DNA from: Turnera subulata
Taxonomy: Eukaryota > Streptophyta > Magnoliopsida > Malpighiales > Passifloraceae
Assembly: GCA_028386065.3 (NCBI GenBank)
Contig: JAKUCV010004275.1
Coordinates: forward strand, 7,173 to 71,172
Length of the DNA stretch: 64,000 nucleotides
Direction of reading: 5' to 3'
The notes below the pieces were generated by a model. That model did not search any database. It saw only the letters and a list, made by a program, of their open reading frames with translations, and was not told where the DNA came from. Shown here piece after piece: positions 49,301 through 61,200 of the stretch. Both the position numbers and the translations under genes were made by a program. The stretch's first letter is position 1; each line of letters begins with the position of its first letter.

Positions 49301-50300
49301 ATACATTTTTCTATAAAATAATTGCAACATCAATTGACTAATAAAGTTGCAATCCATGAAAAAGAAAGGGCCGTGATGTGGCTCAAAAATAATAATTGGA
49401 GGAAATGTGGACATTCATTATAAGTCTAAAGCAAGGATTATGTACAGGTTGGCTTAAGCCACTATAAATGACAGGTCATATTGTATAGTGAGGTGTCGTC
49501 TTGGTCAAGCTTAAAATTAGGAACTTGCTCAAGCCCCTTCAGGAAAGCAAAGGTGTTAATTTAAAGTAGCTACCAGAACCAATATATACCGTTTCTCAAA
49601 TCCAAATTAACCTAATCTAATCCTCCTATGTTGGAGTTCCAGGTAGAAAAAGCATCGGGTGACCTCTTCATCACCTCTCTTTGTCTCTCTCCCTTGTTGG
49701 TTTTCATGTAATGTTTTGGTCTATCTTTATTGAATTAGATGAAAATGATGAAAAATGAGAAAATGATAACCATGCTGACAAAATTGAAGAAATGAACAAA
49801 GAGGGAGAATAGGACCAACAACATTTATAATTGGACCAATTGCTAACCTTCAATCATGACATGTTTATAAACGATGTTTCTGTTTCCTACGTGATTTTGA
49901 CATGATTTATTTTTAAATTTTTTTATCCTTTTATTTTTTTTTAAAACAAACTCAAAAACATATTCCTGCAAGACACATGGATTTCCTCCAGGCGACCTAC
50001 TTACGGTCTACTAGGCAACAGCAATGAAAATTGTAAGAAAATAATTATAATTAGACTGACGTCGCTGGGAAGTGGAAAGTTGCTTATTCTAAAGAATAAG
50101 AGTGATTGCGTAACATATGACTCCGTATATTCTACCTTGCAATAGTATGATTCCTCCTCTTTAATACAACAGGTTACATTGAATGATCAGTTTAATTTTA
50201 AGTAGTAGTATAACATAAAGACGATGCGTTTTCTTCAATTTTTGACTCTTTGTTGTTCTAATCAACGTGCGCTCTTGGTGGGGATCAAACATGGAGTTAA
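46301..50300. other. AT-rich gene-free spacer of about 4 kb
   Basis: I see no coding exons, RNA genes or complete mobile elements here. Open frames are short and without domain signals. The DNA is rich in A and T runs. The stretch to about 50.3 kb separates the promoters of the RING gene (left) and the calmodulin-binding gene (right). Confidence 0.55.
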
Positions 50301-50469
50301 TAATCGAATGATAAGTGATAACCATCAAAACGTGTGGTGTGTCAATACCAGGCCATATCAAAAGATTGTTTGCATTTGATTATTATTGTCTTTTCTTTTT
50401 TTTTCTAAAAAAAATTTATTGCAAGAATTGTACGTTAACGTTAGTTCCAAAGAAACCGAGGATGAGTTT

Positions 50470-50487
50470 TGTGTGTGTGTGTGTGTG
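50470..50487. repeat. GT dinucleotide microsatellite
   Basis: Nine GT units lie in the upstream region of the calmodulin-binding-domain gene. Confidence 0.8.
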
Positions 50488-50769
50488 CATTGAAAAGGTC
50501 AATATTATTCTCCAAAAGACTCGCTTTGCTTCAGGATTGATCGACCAACATTCGTTCAGTTTTTTCTTTCTTTCTTTCTGTTTTTTGCTATTCATGGGGT
50601 TCCATAATCAAGGCACATACACCCCAAGCCAGCCCTCCCTTTTGTTTTGCGCTATTCGCGCTCCTTTGTCAATCCACAACCCCGTATTTCCTCTCCTTCC
50701 TTCATATACTCTGTTTTCTTTTTACCTGTTCCCATAATTTTACTCCTCCCTTGATTTCACTTTCCTCAA

Positions 50770-51582
50770 GGTACGCTCCATACATTTGAATTGAAGCTAT
50801 CTTTCTTTCTTTCTTTTTTCTTTTCCTTTGCTTCTTTTGTGTGTGTTCATCATAATGTATCTTCATGTATCTCAGTTCCTTGTTTTCTTCTTTTTGGGTT
50901 GTCTTGCCTCTAAGTATTGTGAGATACAATCTTTGTAATACTACTACCTTTTGAAGTTTCTTTTGCGTTCTTGTTTTTTATTCACCTTTTCTTGGATATA
51001 GACTGTTTTAGGCTATATATATTGCTTAAGGTAAAATTTCAACTCACCACTTTCCGCCTTTTAGGTTTTCAACAAAATCCCATATGTTTAAAATGTATAA
51101 ATCCATAAAGAGAATGTTTTTGCTGATATATGTACCGTGTACATAGCTATGGCTGCCCATGTATACATTTATTCTTGTGGATTTCAAAGGACATGCTCAA
51201 CATAGCTTTTATATGTTTGTATTCATGGCATCAGGATCCAACCTTGAACATTGCTTGATAGAAGTAGAAAGAGACTTTCTTTGTTTAAATGTAAGAATAT
51301 ATGATGGTATAAGGTATAACAGATATTGGCGGTTAATGCAATGTGTTATGAGGAGGGAACAACGAGAACGGAATGTGATGAAAAGGTATCAACATTGGTG
51401 AAAGAGTCAATACAACTAGGTTATGTTCAAATCAGTAACTGCTTTGGAAATGCCTCATTAGCCAAAACATTTCTATAGTCACACAGTCTAAAGTCTAACG
51501 CCCAAACTAATCTGATACTTTTCTTGTTTTTGGTATTGTACTAATGGTTCTTTTGATAGTGCAGGTTGTTTAGAGGTTGCAG
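50770..51582 (+). other. Probable intron in the 5' leader of the calmodulin-binding gene
   Basis: A donor-like site (CTCAAGGTACG near 50769) follows a CT-rich leader, and acceptor-like sites (AGTGCAG near 51564 and GTTGCAG near 51582) precede the ATG at 51601. A leader intron of about 0.8 kb would join them. Borders are by eye only. Confidence 0.4.
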
Positions 51583-51600
51583 AATAACACGGCAATACAT

Positions 51601-53103
51601 ATGGCATCCAAAGGAACAACTAGTAGTAGTACATTGAAGAGGGATCAAAAGAAGCTGACCCCCTCTTCTAGTTCTCGCACAATTCAAAGGCAAGGAAGCA
51701 GTAGCAAGCTTACAGGCACAGATTCCACTGGAAAAGAAAAGGTCACTTCATCAGCAGGAAAATCAGGTACAAGCAACCTAAAGCCAACTAGTACTGTTGG
51801 CTCAAGAACCGACTCAAAGAATGTGAAGAAACCTGGCCCTGATGACGCTGCCAAAGCTGCTGCTCTTCTTAGAAGAAGATCCTTTGACAAGCCTCCATCG
51901 ATTGCTCGTGCTCATAGTTCTGTAATTTCCCCAACCCCGACCTCAAACCATGTTAGGAAAACTGGCCCAGAGGATGCTGCTCATAAGGCTAGTCTTCTTA
52001 GAAGACGATCCTTTGACAAGCCCCCACCTATTTCCCGTGTCCATAGTTCTCTGGTTTCTCCTGATCCTAAGGACAGGGCAGGTTCTAGGGGTTTAGCCCG
52101 ATCCACCCCTACCACACCAAGAGCTGCCTCTACCCAGAAATCTCTTTTATCCAACGTCTCTAACCACAGAACTGCTTCTTCCTCCAAAACTGTTAACCCA
52201 AGACCTGTTTTAGAGAGAAGTACCAAAACTCTGAAGCCTGTATATAATAAGTCTCAGCAGACAACGGCGGCTACTAAAACCCTTAAGAAAAATGCAAATC
52301 AATCGAGGAGTACGATTCAAAAGAATGAAAGTGAACCTCTTGTTCCAACCAAAAGTCCACTTATTGACACTGGGGACATCGCCAGCGAGGCCAGTGAAGA
52401 TTTAGCCCTTTCTGATGTGACTGCAACTCCTGATAATGAGCTGCAAGCCCTTTCTGAGGAGCTAAACATAGCAGACGAAGATCACTACTTTGATAATGTT
52501 GACGTCTTTGGTGTCAAAGGTGTTGAAGATGAGAAGCTCAAGGGTTTTGATGATCATGGTCCCACACTTTTAGAAGGTCATGCCGAGACCCTAGCAGCAG
52601 CAGCTGAAGCTGTTGCTCTGGTTGCAGCAGAAAATGAAGCCCACAAAGAACACCAGGCTGAAAACCAACCAGTAGCAGAAGAGGGTCAAAGCAAAGTTGA
52701 AAGTAGCACCAGCGTCCCAGAAGAGGTTGTTGTTGCACAACAGGATGCTAAAGTTGAAGCTGACCAAGTGAAAGAAAAAGCAGAAGCGGTGGAAAATGTT
52801 GGTTCTACTGAAGTGTCTGCAGCGGAAAAGAAGCATGAAGAAGACAAGGAAAAAGGCACTGAAGTGAAGGAGGAGCTCAAGCCGGGGGAAGAAGAAAAGG
52901 CAGCAGAGATTGTTGAAGAAGCAAGTCCAGAGGCAGCAGACAAGCCGCAAGCAAGTGGTAGTGGAAAGAAGGAAACACAGGCATACAACGATGTGATTGA
53001 GGAGACTAAGAATAAGCTGCTTAATTTGAGGAAGAACAAGGTGAGGGCACTGGTCGGGGCATTCGAGACCGTAATAGATTACGAATCTGCTTCTAAGAAA
53101 TGA
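51601..53103 (+). CDS. Plant calmodulin-binding-domain protein with two phospho-site repeats
   Basis: A single coding exon of 500 residues. The N-terminal third is basic and Ser/Thr-rich and contains two copies, 43 residues apart, of a unit built on GPxDAA...LLRRRSFDKPP (about residues 76-110 and 119-153). The middle is acidic with Ala/Glu/Val-rich coiled-coil-like stretches. The C-terminus (KLLNLRKNKVRALVGAFETV, about residues 470-490) matches the plant calmodulin-binding domain end (RKxKVxALVGAFETVI). The family is poorly characterised and is annotated as calmodulin-binding protein-related in Arabidopsis. A microtubule or signalling role would be guesswork. The true start is ATG 51601; the frame is open a little further upstream, but only through a TTG. 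Confidence 0.8.
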   Translation: MASKGTTSSSTLKRDQKKLTPSSSSRTIQRQGSSSKLTGTDSTGKEKVTSSAGKSGTSNLKPTSTVGSRTDSKNVKKPGPDDAAKAAALLRRRSFDKPPSIARAHSSVISPTPTSNHVRKTGPEDAAHKASLLRRRSFDKPPPISRVHSSLVSPDPKDRAGSRGLARSTPTTPRAASTQKSLLSNVSNHRTASSSKTVNPRPVLERSTKTLKPVYNKSQQTTAATKTLKKNANQSRSTIQKNESEPLVPTKSPLIDTGDIASEASEDLALSDVTATPDNELQALSEELNIADEDHYFDNVDVFGVKGVEDEKLKGFDDHGPTLLEGHAETLAAAAEAVALVAAENEAHKEHQAENQPVAEEGQSKVESSTSVPEEVVVAQQDAKVEADQVKEKAEAVENVGSTEVSAAEKKHEEDKEKGTEVKEELKPGEEEKAAEIVEEASPEAADKPQASGSGKKETQAYNDVIEETKNKLLNLRKNKVRALVGAFETVIDYESASKK

Positions 53104-54304
53104 GAAGGAACGGAACGTCACGGAATCTTGCATCTTGAAGAAAAAATTTTCAACCGAACTGGAGAACAGAGAATTGTAGATACTCGCTATCATTTGGATG
53201 AAGAGGAGGCTTGTCAGTGATGGTGTTAGTTTTCTTTCATCAGTTGGTTTTCATGGTGTACTACACATCCATAAATGTGCTTTGAGATGCATACTAACTT
53301 CATCTTTTGATACATGGAAAAGCAACTGTAATTTGTGAAAAGAGGTTGAATTCGTAATTCTTTTAATTGAAATTGTTTTGGGAGGTCACACTTTCTTGTC
53401 AAATGTTGCTGCACAAAAACACTGTTAAATTTGTCTAAGCTTAAGCCGCGCATCTAGTAGATACTATTGCAGGAATTTGTCCCGAGTTCAGCCTGAGAGA
53501 TGGCATGGCACTAACTAGTTTTCTCCATTTCTTTCAAAGCAAGAACCTCACCGCTTTAAGCTGATCTACATGATATTTCCCTTGCGAGGCTTCCTAGTAA
53601 TTTTGCCTTCTACACTCGTTGCTTGCCACTACTATTACCCAAACCCAATTATATGTAGCTGCTTGACTGAAAGAAGCATCATGTTTTTTGGACGTTCAAC
53701 ATTGGTCCATTGCAGGGCTTTTCTCAAACAATTAACATCACGTACTTTGATCTATTGACATAGTTCACTAAGTGCCTTATATGATTTAAATCTCAAGCCA
53801 GAAAAACTTAATTATGTGAACATTATTCAGACAAGCCATACAAAGAACTTGCCAGGATGGCTTTGTATGTTAAATTAGCAAGATCGAATATTCTATGGTA
53901 CATGGAACTTCAAACACCAAAGTGGTTCAGAACCTCGTTGGTATCTAAATAATTGACCATGAAAGTTCCCACGTCTACTCTTGAAATTGTGTGAAAATAT
54001 GGCAGTCCTTAAACAAGTATTTCTCAGGTTAAAGACTAGATTGAACAAGTCAACTACATGATCCCAATGAAACAATTGAATCCCAACATCCTTTTTTTCC
54101 CCTAATTATCTCGCAATATACAGACAAAACATTGAAACCAACACTTGGATTAACAATCCAGAAAACAAATTCAAGATGATGTGGATGCAGTGACTTTAAT
54201 AATTTCTCAGAGAAAGAAAAATGGAAAAGAAAAAAGAAAGAACTGATTTCCTCTTAGAGTCTTGAGCTCATTCTCTTCACATCCTCTGGATCAAGCAATC
54301 CCTC
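53104..54304. other. Convergent intergenic region
   Basis: The 3' regions of the calmodulin-binding gene (plus) and the DUF761 gene (minus) meet here. No additional gene is visible. Confidence 0.6.
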
Positions 54305-54688
54305 TCAAAAACTATCTCCTCTGCAGTACCTCAGCTGCAAAGAGACCTGCCTTTCCCTCAAGAGTTGGCGTCGAAAATTGGCAATGAAAATCTCCGCCCT
54401 CCTATCAACATCTTCATCAGAACTTGCACAACTCCTTACCCTTTCAAGTGCTCGAACAGGCGTAGTGTTCTCATTTGATCCAACATCTTCAATGAACCCA
54501 TGTAACCCTACTCGATCATTAAAGCTCAATGCCCTCCTCCTTCCAGAAGAGGAGGCACTGCGCAGAACTGAAGCCAAGCCCAAGCGCCATCTCCTGATGT
54601 TGAAGCTAAGTAGAAAGTTTATCTTCTTCACTGCCCTCTTCAAGCGGCCTACCACCGACCAGCTCTTTCCTGTCTTTTGTTTGCTCAT
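54305..54688 (-). CDS. Small DUF761-family protein
   Basis: An intronless ORF of 127 residues on the minus strand, MSKQKTGKSWSVVGRLKRAV... to the end RYCRGDSF. The C-terminal stretch RRAEIFIANFRRQLLRERQV, followed by SLQLRY, is the DUF761 motif of plant-specific small proteins, some named cotton-fibre proteins. Their molecular function is not known. The N-terminal half is basic and predicted helical (KKINFLLSFNIRRWRLGL). A TATA box lies only about 45 bases upstream of this ATG, which excludes longer in-frame starts and places the start at 54688. The leader would be very short. Confidence 0.8.
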   Translation of the reverse strand: MSKQKTGKSWSVVGRLKRAVKKINFLLSFNIRRWRLGLASVLRSASSSGRRRALSFNDRVGLHGFIEDVGSNENTTPVRALERVRSCASSDEDVDRRAEIFIANFRRQLLRERQVSLQLRYCRGDSF

Positions 54689-54732
54689 TTCGCGTTTGTT
54701 GTCTAGCTTCAAGAATGAGCACTGGATGGATT

Positions 54733-54741
54733 GTATTTATA
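54733..54741 (-). promoter_or_regulatory. TATA box of the DUF761 gene
   Basis: On the minus strand the sequence reads TATAAATAC. Transcription would start near 54705-54710, so translation begins within about 20 bases at ATG 54688. This site decides the start choice for the gene. Confidence 0.6.
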
Positions 54742-55626
54742 GAGGGCCACGGTGTGAAGAAAATTCTCTGACAAGGTACACGGTTTTGGCAAGGAAACGT
54801 GTATTACCAAACAAAAACAGAGAGATGATGTTTTGTTACTTTAAAAAGAGAAGCTAACGACGTGAGGAAGTTCATGACTCGATGACTAGTGTGACAGGGA
54901 GGTGTTGTATCCAAGCAAACAGTCTGCTCTTTGGTCTTAGCTTCTCAAGGAAGTTCTATCTCGCTCGACTGTCATTTAGGCAGTGGCACAGCTCGTATGG
55001 CAAGCAAACTGCAAGCTACATTTCTTCTTTATCTAGGGACGTAACGGTCAGTTATCCAAGTTCTTGTTGACCAAGTTTTCGAGAAATTCACTATTCATTG
55101 GATGGAATATACACAACACCTGTCATCCTCTAATAGTTGGTTAGTAATTATCAGTCACCTGTTATAGTCAGCTTAGTTTAATTGACTATAACTGGGCAAA
55201 TGAAACTAACATGTCTTTCCTCCCAAACACACCGCAAGGACTTCAACTATGGCTAAGATTGCATAAAGAAACTAACATGGGTTGGGTTGGGCTTAGTAAA
55301 GCGCACTGAAAACGGAACAAGACTTCTTGAGGATTAATACCCAACAAAATTTTCAGTATTTATGAATCTGTAAACCCTGAACAACCTCCTCCCGACGAGA
55401 TGACGGAGTACCCATCTGAGTCAGATTATTACAGCATACACAGCCATGTTTCGGTGATTTGAATACATTGCAAAGAACTATCGTAAAGGATTTCTGTCAG
55501 TTTAAACGAACAAAAGGTTTTCAGGCAAAAATGCACAAAACCATTTACGGTTTCAGCAATAGAAAAATTACAGAGGAACAAGAAGGACTAGCACGTAACC
55601 AAAATGTTAACATCCTGACGCCAAAC
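54742..55626. other. Intergenic between the DUF761 and bL28m genes
   Basis: This is the upstream region of the DUF761 gene and the 3' flank of bL28m. No coding feature is recognised. Confidence 0.55.
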
Positions 55627-57464
55627 TTAATAGTTAACAGCCCACTTCTCTGGAATTTCGAAATCGTGTGAGCTCACGCCCTCGTCTTCAGTATCTTGAT
55701 TATCTACGCTGCTTGTTCCTTCCTCAGTCTGCTTCGGTTTGCCTGACCCACCATACATCTGTCTTCTGAATTGCCTGCGAGCCTCTCTCTCTGCCAATTT
55801 CAAATCTCTGAACTTCTCTTCAAACTTTGCCTCATCTTCTGGTGAAAAGAAAGCTACTTCCATTTTTCCAAGCTCATCATAGAGCTTCTCAATCTTGGCT
55901 TTCCAGAAGAGGCCCATTTCAGTGTCCATTTTGTGGTAAGGCGTCTTAAGCAGGTACTCATCAATCCCTCCTGCCTTGTCTATGCAACGAAGAGCATGAG
56001 CCGTTACTTTGACTCGGATATGCCGATCCAAGATATAACTGAAGAGCCTCTTCTCTTGAACATTTGGCTTCCAACATCTCCTACTCCTGTCATCACCATA
56101 TGAAATACAGAATTTGAGCATCATAATCTTTTCTTCCTACTGAGTAACAGCAGAAACATGAAATTCATTACTTCAACCACAAAACAACAAATAAACAACA
56201 AGTCAATCATTTGGCTCAATCTGGAAAAAGAAATGAGCAAAAAAATTCCATACAGATAGATATTACACTCTAGTTCTACGCACTGGAATGACACATATCA
56301 AAACTGCATAACAGTTTAACCCATAAAGACAAACAAATAACCATGAAATTGTCGAGCGTTCAGCAATTTCAGTGAAATGATGGTAATCAAAACGGGGCAT
56401 TGCTTCCACATAAACCCTAACACATTCTCATTGATTGAGAAGAATGATTGTAGAAAGACTAGATATGGCATTAGATCTACCAGATATTACAGCATGCTGC
56501 ATATTCATAAAAGAAACACACACTAGGAGAGATTTCAAGGAATCATAACAACAAGTTCAATAGCAACTGCAAACATTCTTCTGCTGGACAACTACCAAGT
56601 CTTACAAATTCCCTTCGGATCACGCTTTAAGATGTTTGAAATCCCAGTGGCGTCTCTACTAGTACTATAGAGCCTAGCATGTTAGTTTTTCGCCTTCTGA
56701 TCGCAACAATTGGTTAAGCTTGCACCTGGGATCCGCTAATGTCAGGAACCTATCCAGCAATTACCAACACATGTCTGAATTTAATCAACACAAAAACCAG
56801 CTCATGCCTACCAGTTAAAACTTTGAGCTCCCATTAGAGTTCCGAATTCCTCGCAGCCACGATATCTCCCTAAAACCTAGCCCCAAAGCAAAGAGAAACT
56901 AACACAATAGACATTTGGCACTGATCCCAAAGCCCACAACGTGCACACAGATACCAATTTTCCACCGACCAAATATTCACTCACTTTGACTCATCTAAGA
57001 GAACACATTTAACTTAGAGCCATAAACACGATCCAGGGACCGAAGAAATTGTTTCAGTAATTTCGTCGAACAATTAGCGAGCGCGAAAGAAATTCTCCAC
57101 AAGGAAACCTTCTTTCCACCACGCCCAAACCCTCCTAGTAAGCCATCATCGGAAGACACCAAAAAAAATTATACATATCACTAAAAGAAACAAATTTGCA
57201 TAAACGATTTTTTTCACGGAATTCGGAAGATAGAGAAAGAAAGGGTAGAAGGGGATAGAGAAGTAACTTGTTGCCTCCATCTTGACTGACGCGGTTACCG
57301 AACTGGATGTGGCGGCCAGCAAAGATCCCCCGCTTGGCTCGGCTCATAACCACTTTGTTGTCTGGTATGCATTTCTTGAGAGATTCCTTCACCCCAGGAG
57401 CCAAGTTGTCCTCTCCTACCTTTAACAGCACTTTCTTCATCAGCTGCTTCCCTCTAAACGCCAT
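55627..57464 (-). CDS. Mitochondrial ribosomal protein bL28m
   Basis: Two exons on the minus strand, 57268-57464 and 55627-56086, join in frame to 218 residues across a 1.18-kb intron. The junction restores the L28 core GNRVSQDGGNKSRRCWKPNVQ, followed by KRLFSYILDRHIRVKVTAHALR and DKAGGIDEYLL. These are the conserved rRNA-binding parts of bacterial-type L28. The chain is much longer than bacterial L28 (about 80 residues) because of a charged C-terminal extension with a coiled-coil, as in plant mitochondrial members. The N-terminus MAFRGKQLMKKVLLKVG is basic and may guide import. The protein sits in the large subunit of the mitoribosome. The ATG at 57464 is used because the only earlier in-frame start is a TTG. 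Confidence 0.9.
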
Positions 57465-58243
57465 TTCCAACTCTTTTCTCCTTTAATGTTTTCTCGCTCT
57501 CGCACACTTCAAATTCAGGGTTTTGGGGGTTTGCTGGGGGTCCTATTGATGCGTGGTTAGAATAGAAAATGAGAACACAAACAGCAGCGCAGTGTTCATG
57601 GATGGGAGGGGCACTTCCGCTTTGCGGTTCTATTGAAACTTCTGGTCTATTGCAAGACAAATGACCCGCAGGGAGAAGGCCCAATTCCAGAACACCGGGT
57701 CCGACCAAATGACCCGTTTGCGTGATTGGCCCAAATCCAAATCCCCATAGACTGTAAAAACATATGCGAAGTGCGAACTCAATTCATTCTTAATTCTCAA
57801 AAAAAGAAAAAAAAAAAGAAGAAATTATTCTTTTGTTTTAACTGGACTCTTAATTGTTTATGAATTCATTTTTAACTACAAATTTTGCATTTTAGGTAAA
57901 CAAAATTACCATATAAATTAAAATTTTACTGAATGAGAAAATTGTACATACTCACATTACATTCAGAAACACATTTGCATTTTGTACAAGCTATGTAAAT
58001 AATCAGCTACAACCCTGCAGGGCGCAGGCTACATCAGTCCAATCATCAAATTCGCGATCCCACTGCACATCATCATAGATTTCCGTGATTGAATATCTTT
58101 TCTCCTGGTGTCTACACTTCAAGTAGGTTTACCTAGACGAGTATTTATGACAGCAGACCATAAGTGATAAAGTGACATTTGTCCAGAGTGACGCCGATGT
58201 TCAAAACCTTTTACTCAATAACGGATAAAACAGCAATTCCTTG
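57465..58243. other. Short spacer between bL28m and the PPR-CBS gene
   Basis: Both neighbours are on the minus strand. The stretch holds the bL28m promoter and the 3' region of the PPR-CBS gene. No further gene is seen. Confidence 0.6.
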
Positions 58244-61200
58244 TCAAAATTGTCTAACTGTTTGCAAGAAAAAAGTTAGTTCTTGTCCTGGAAAAGCCGA
58301 GGTAGGTTCAACGAGTTTAAGCAACTGCGCAGCTGTAAAAACTCCAACGGGTCTTGGACTTGAGATGTAAGCAGAACCATGTAACTCGCTGTGTTTCACA
58401 ACAACGACCATTCTGTATTTCTTCTCCAACATTAGATCAATGACACGTCCAGTAGATGTTGAGGTAGTGACACAAGGAGGGGGACTTCTCATCATTGTCG
58501 TTAGTGGGGCATTCAACTGCACAAGATTTGGAGAACCATATCAGCTCGTGAAGAAGTCGTTTAGCAAGTTTTAATATAACCGTGTTGTAGACTGTAGGGT
58601 AGGGATTCAATGACAAGGATAAAATTTACTGTACTGCCACAAAAACTAAAATTACCTCGGTGCAGTCTTCACGATGCAGTAGTCCAATACAGCAGCCCCA
58701 TTCATCTGTAACAGGCACAACTTGATCCCTGAAGACCCGCATTGCCACTGTCTTCAACTCCAGGGTACCACGTAGAGGCTGAGCTGCCTTTAATGGGACC
58801 ATTATATTCTCAATCGGTTCATCCAGTGATATCTGGAATGGAGAAGTCTTAGTCAGACTATCTAAAGAGTTCTTTCAAGTCAGTACAATAAACAATAAAC
58901 AAGACGACAACTACTGACTCTGAATTGCATCAATTTTTCGGTTCGCTCCATTTATACATCATCTCTTTATATATTTAACTATCATCACATTGACCAAAAA
59001 AGAACCATCATCACAAGCATAAATGTCCACCACCCGGTTCACTGAGAATGAAATAGTCCATCATTTACGGTCCGTGCTGACTGATAGCAGGCTCTTCATA
59101 TACCACCTTTTTATACAAGAACCACATAGGTGGGCCCAAGCTTAACTATTTCTATAAATATCTATAGCAAGTAACCATAATATTAAAATACAAGAAATCA
59201 ACACAAAATGCTGAAAAGAAATGGGGGATTGCCTGAGAAAGGGCGCAAGGACTAAAAATGGATTTTTTGAATCCCAGTAAGGCCTCTATCTGCATAGCGA
59301 CCTGCACTGCAAACAAAAGCAGAGGATAAGGAACATGCTACTTTAAAATAAAGTACTACTTCAGCAACAAGGTCCGGACTTCATGCTCATCAGAACCCGC
59401 TCAATCAATAGATGGAGTTTTCTCTAAAATGGAAAACTGGAAAAGGATGTTGGCAAGTCTTCATGTGTTTGAATTAGGTTGTCAAGATCAGTTTTCTTCT
59501 TCATTTCACCAAGAGGAATTTTAAGTTACCAAAAGCCAAACAATCAGCAGTTGCAAGGAGGATCACAGCAGATTCTAATGTTGAAATAAAGCACGGCATC
59601 CAGATAGATCCTTATAAAACCTAAACTTAGCGAGTTAATCAGTTTTCTTCTTATTTGAAGTTTAGAACTGTTACATGCAAGCAGTTAGTCCATATAGCCA
59701 TTAGAGTTGTAAAAGTATATGCACACGTACCATGCCTCCTCGACTTGTCCAAGATATACCTTTCCATTTTTGCATAATGTTTGTGAGAATTTTCATTGCA
59801 ACATCAACCTGACGCCAACATTTAATATATGGTTCAGAGACTGTCCCTCATCAGCTTGTCAAGGCTTAAAACAAATAAGTCTACAATACCTAAAAGTAGG
59901 AATCAATAACTATGAAGAAATAACTCAAATAAACTTTTCGTAGAAAATCTCTGTACTTTATTTAAGGAACTGAGTAGCCTTCATGTCAAAGGCATGAAAT
60001 ACTGGATTCGGTACCTGGCCATTATTTAGAGCTGCCTCCATTAGAAGATGATCAGTTTCTTCTTGAACTGCCGGAGCAATGTTTCCTGTTGAATCAGGCA
60101 GCATGCGCCTGTGCAGAGTTTTGACCATGTTGTAATCTCCTAGAGCTGCGAAAGCACGCATCATGGAGAGATAGAGACAAGGCTTTGGTCGGATGTCCGG
60201 ATTCACAGGAGCTAGTTTTATTACTTCCCCAAACACAGAAAGAGCATCTAATTGCACCAAATGAAATATCTAGTCAGCCATGTAAGAGATTACTGTCTAG
60301 CTTCTTCCATATCAATAACATAGTACAATATATCAGCGAGAATCATCAATTATCTGCGAGCATCCCGGTAACTCTATTCTCAAGATCAGAAAAAAGAAAT
60401 TGTTCAAGCGTATCTGCACATAAATAGCTATAACAAATAGACAAGCTTTGTTCCAATAGCAAGAGAAGAATGGCTTATCATTATCTATTAATTATGGCTC
60501 CAGTTCCATGTCACAATGGTTTAAACTCAAAATCTACCTCTTCTGATCAGTATTCATCTCAAACATTCAACTTTCAAAGTTTCCCCTCTTTTCCTCTTTA
60601 GCACTTTAGAAATGAGTTTGTGAAGTTGTAGTCGGTCTGTTACCATCTAGCCTTCTTTTGTTCTCGTTTCTAGGCAAAATAAATTAGAACCAATAGCAGC
60701 CTGAATAAGCATTCAATTAAACTTTCTATTTCATTGACATCTCAACTTATAGAGGCATAAGGAATTGTACTATCCGTAAGCTAGTCATCAAACATCATGT
60801 ACAAGGGCTTTTGCATGATATGTGTATTGTGGTGCCGATTTTTAGCAGTTCTTTATTATGATGCAGTGCAGTTCGCAACACTGTTTTTTTGAGTTGCAAC
60901 ATCAGATCCTGAGAAGCAACTTAGCACACATCAACTATCCAAGAAATGGGAGCAACTTGATCAACATTCGTAACATGATATCAAAGACATATTCAAATTT
61001 CCATCACCTACTTTAGTGATCATTCTATAGTTCAGAACTAAATTTAAATGCACCATACCCTTTGTTGAACCACAATTTAGAAATGCATCAACAACAACAG
61101 TGAATGCAGTTCGATCAATGTATAAGTTGTCCAGTTTCATTTCCAACACAAGAGCCTGTACAGAAACAAGGTCTCCCGCACTCCCAAAACCCTGCAGGGA

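Noticed and set aside
51577..51600. Longer N-terminus for the calmodulin-binding-domain protein
   Set aside because: The extra codons begin at TTG and lie by a probable splice acceptor. ATG 51601 is the first true start.
54689..54712. Longer N-terminus (MKLDNKRE) for the DUF761 protein
   Set aside because: The codon is TTG on the minus strand and lies at or before the transcription start expected from the TATA box.
60868..60905. T-run flanked by GTTCGCAACA and GTTGCAACA in a PPR-CBS intron
   Set aside because: The two flanks differ by an insertion, so the case for a target-site duplication is too weak.
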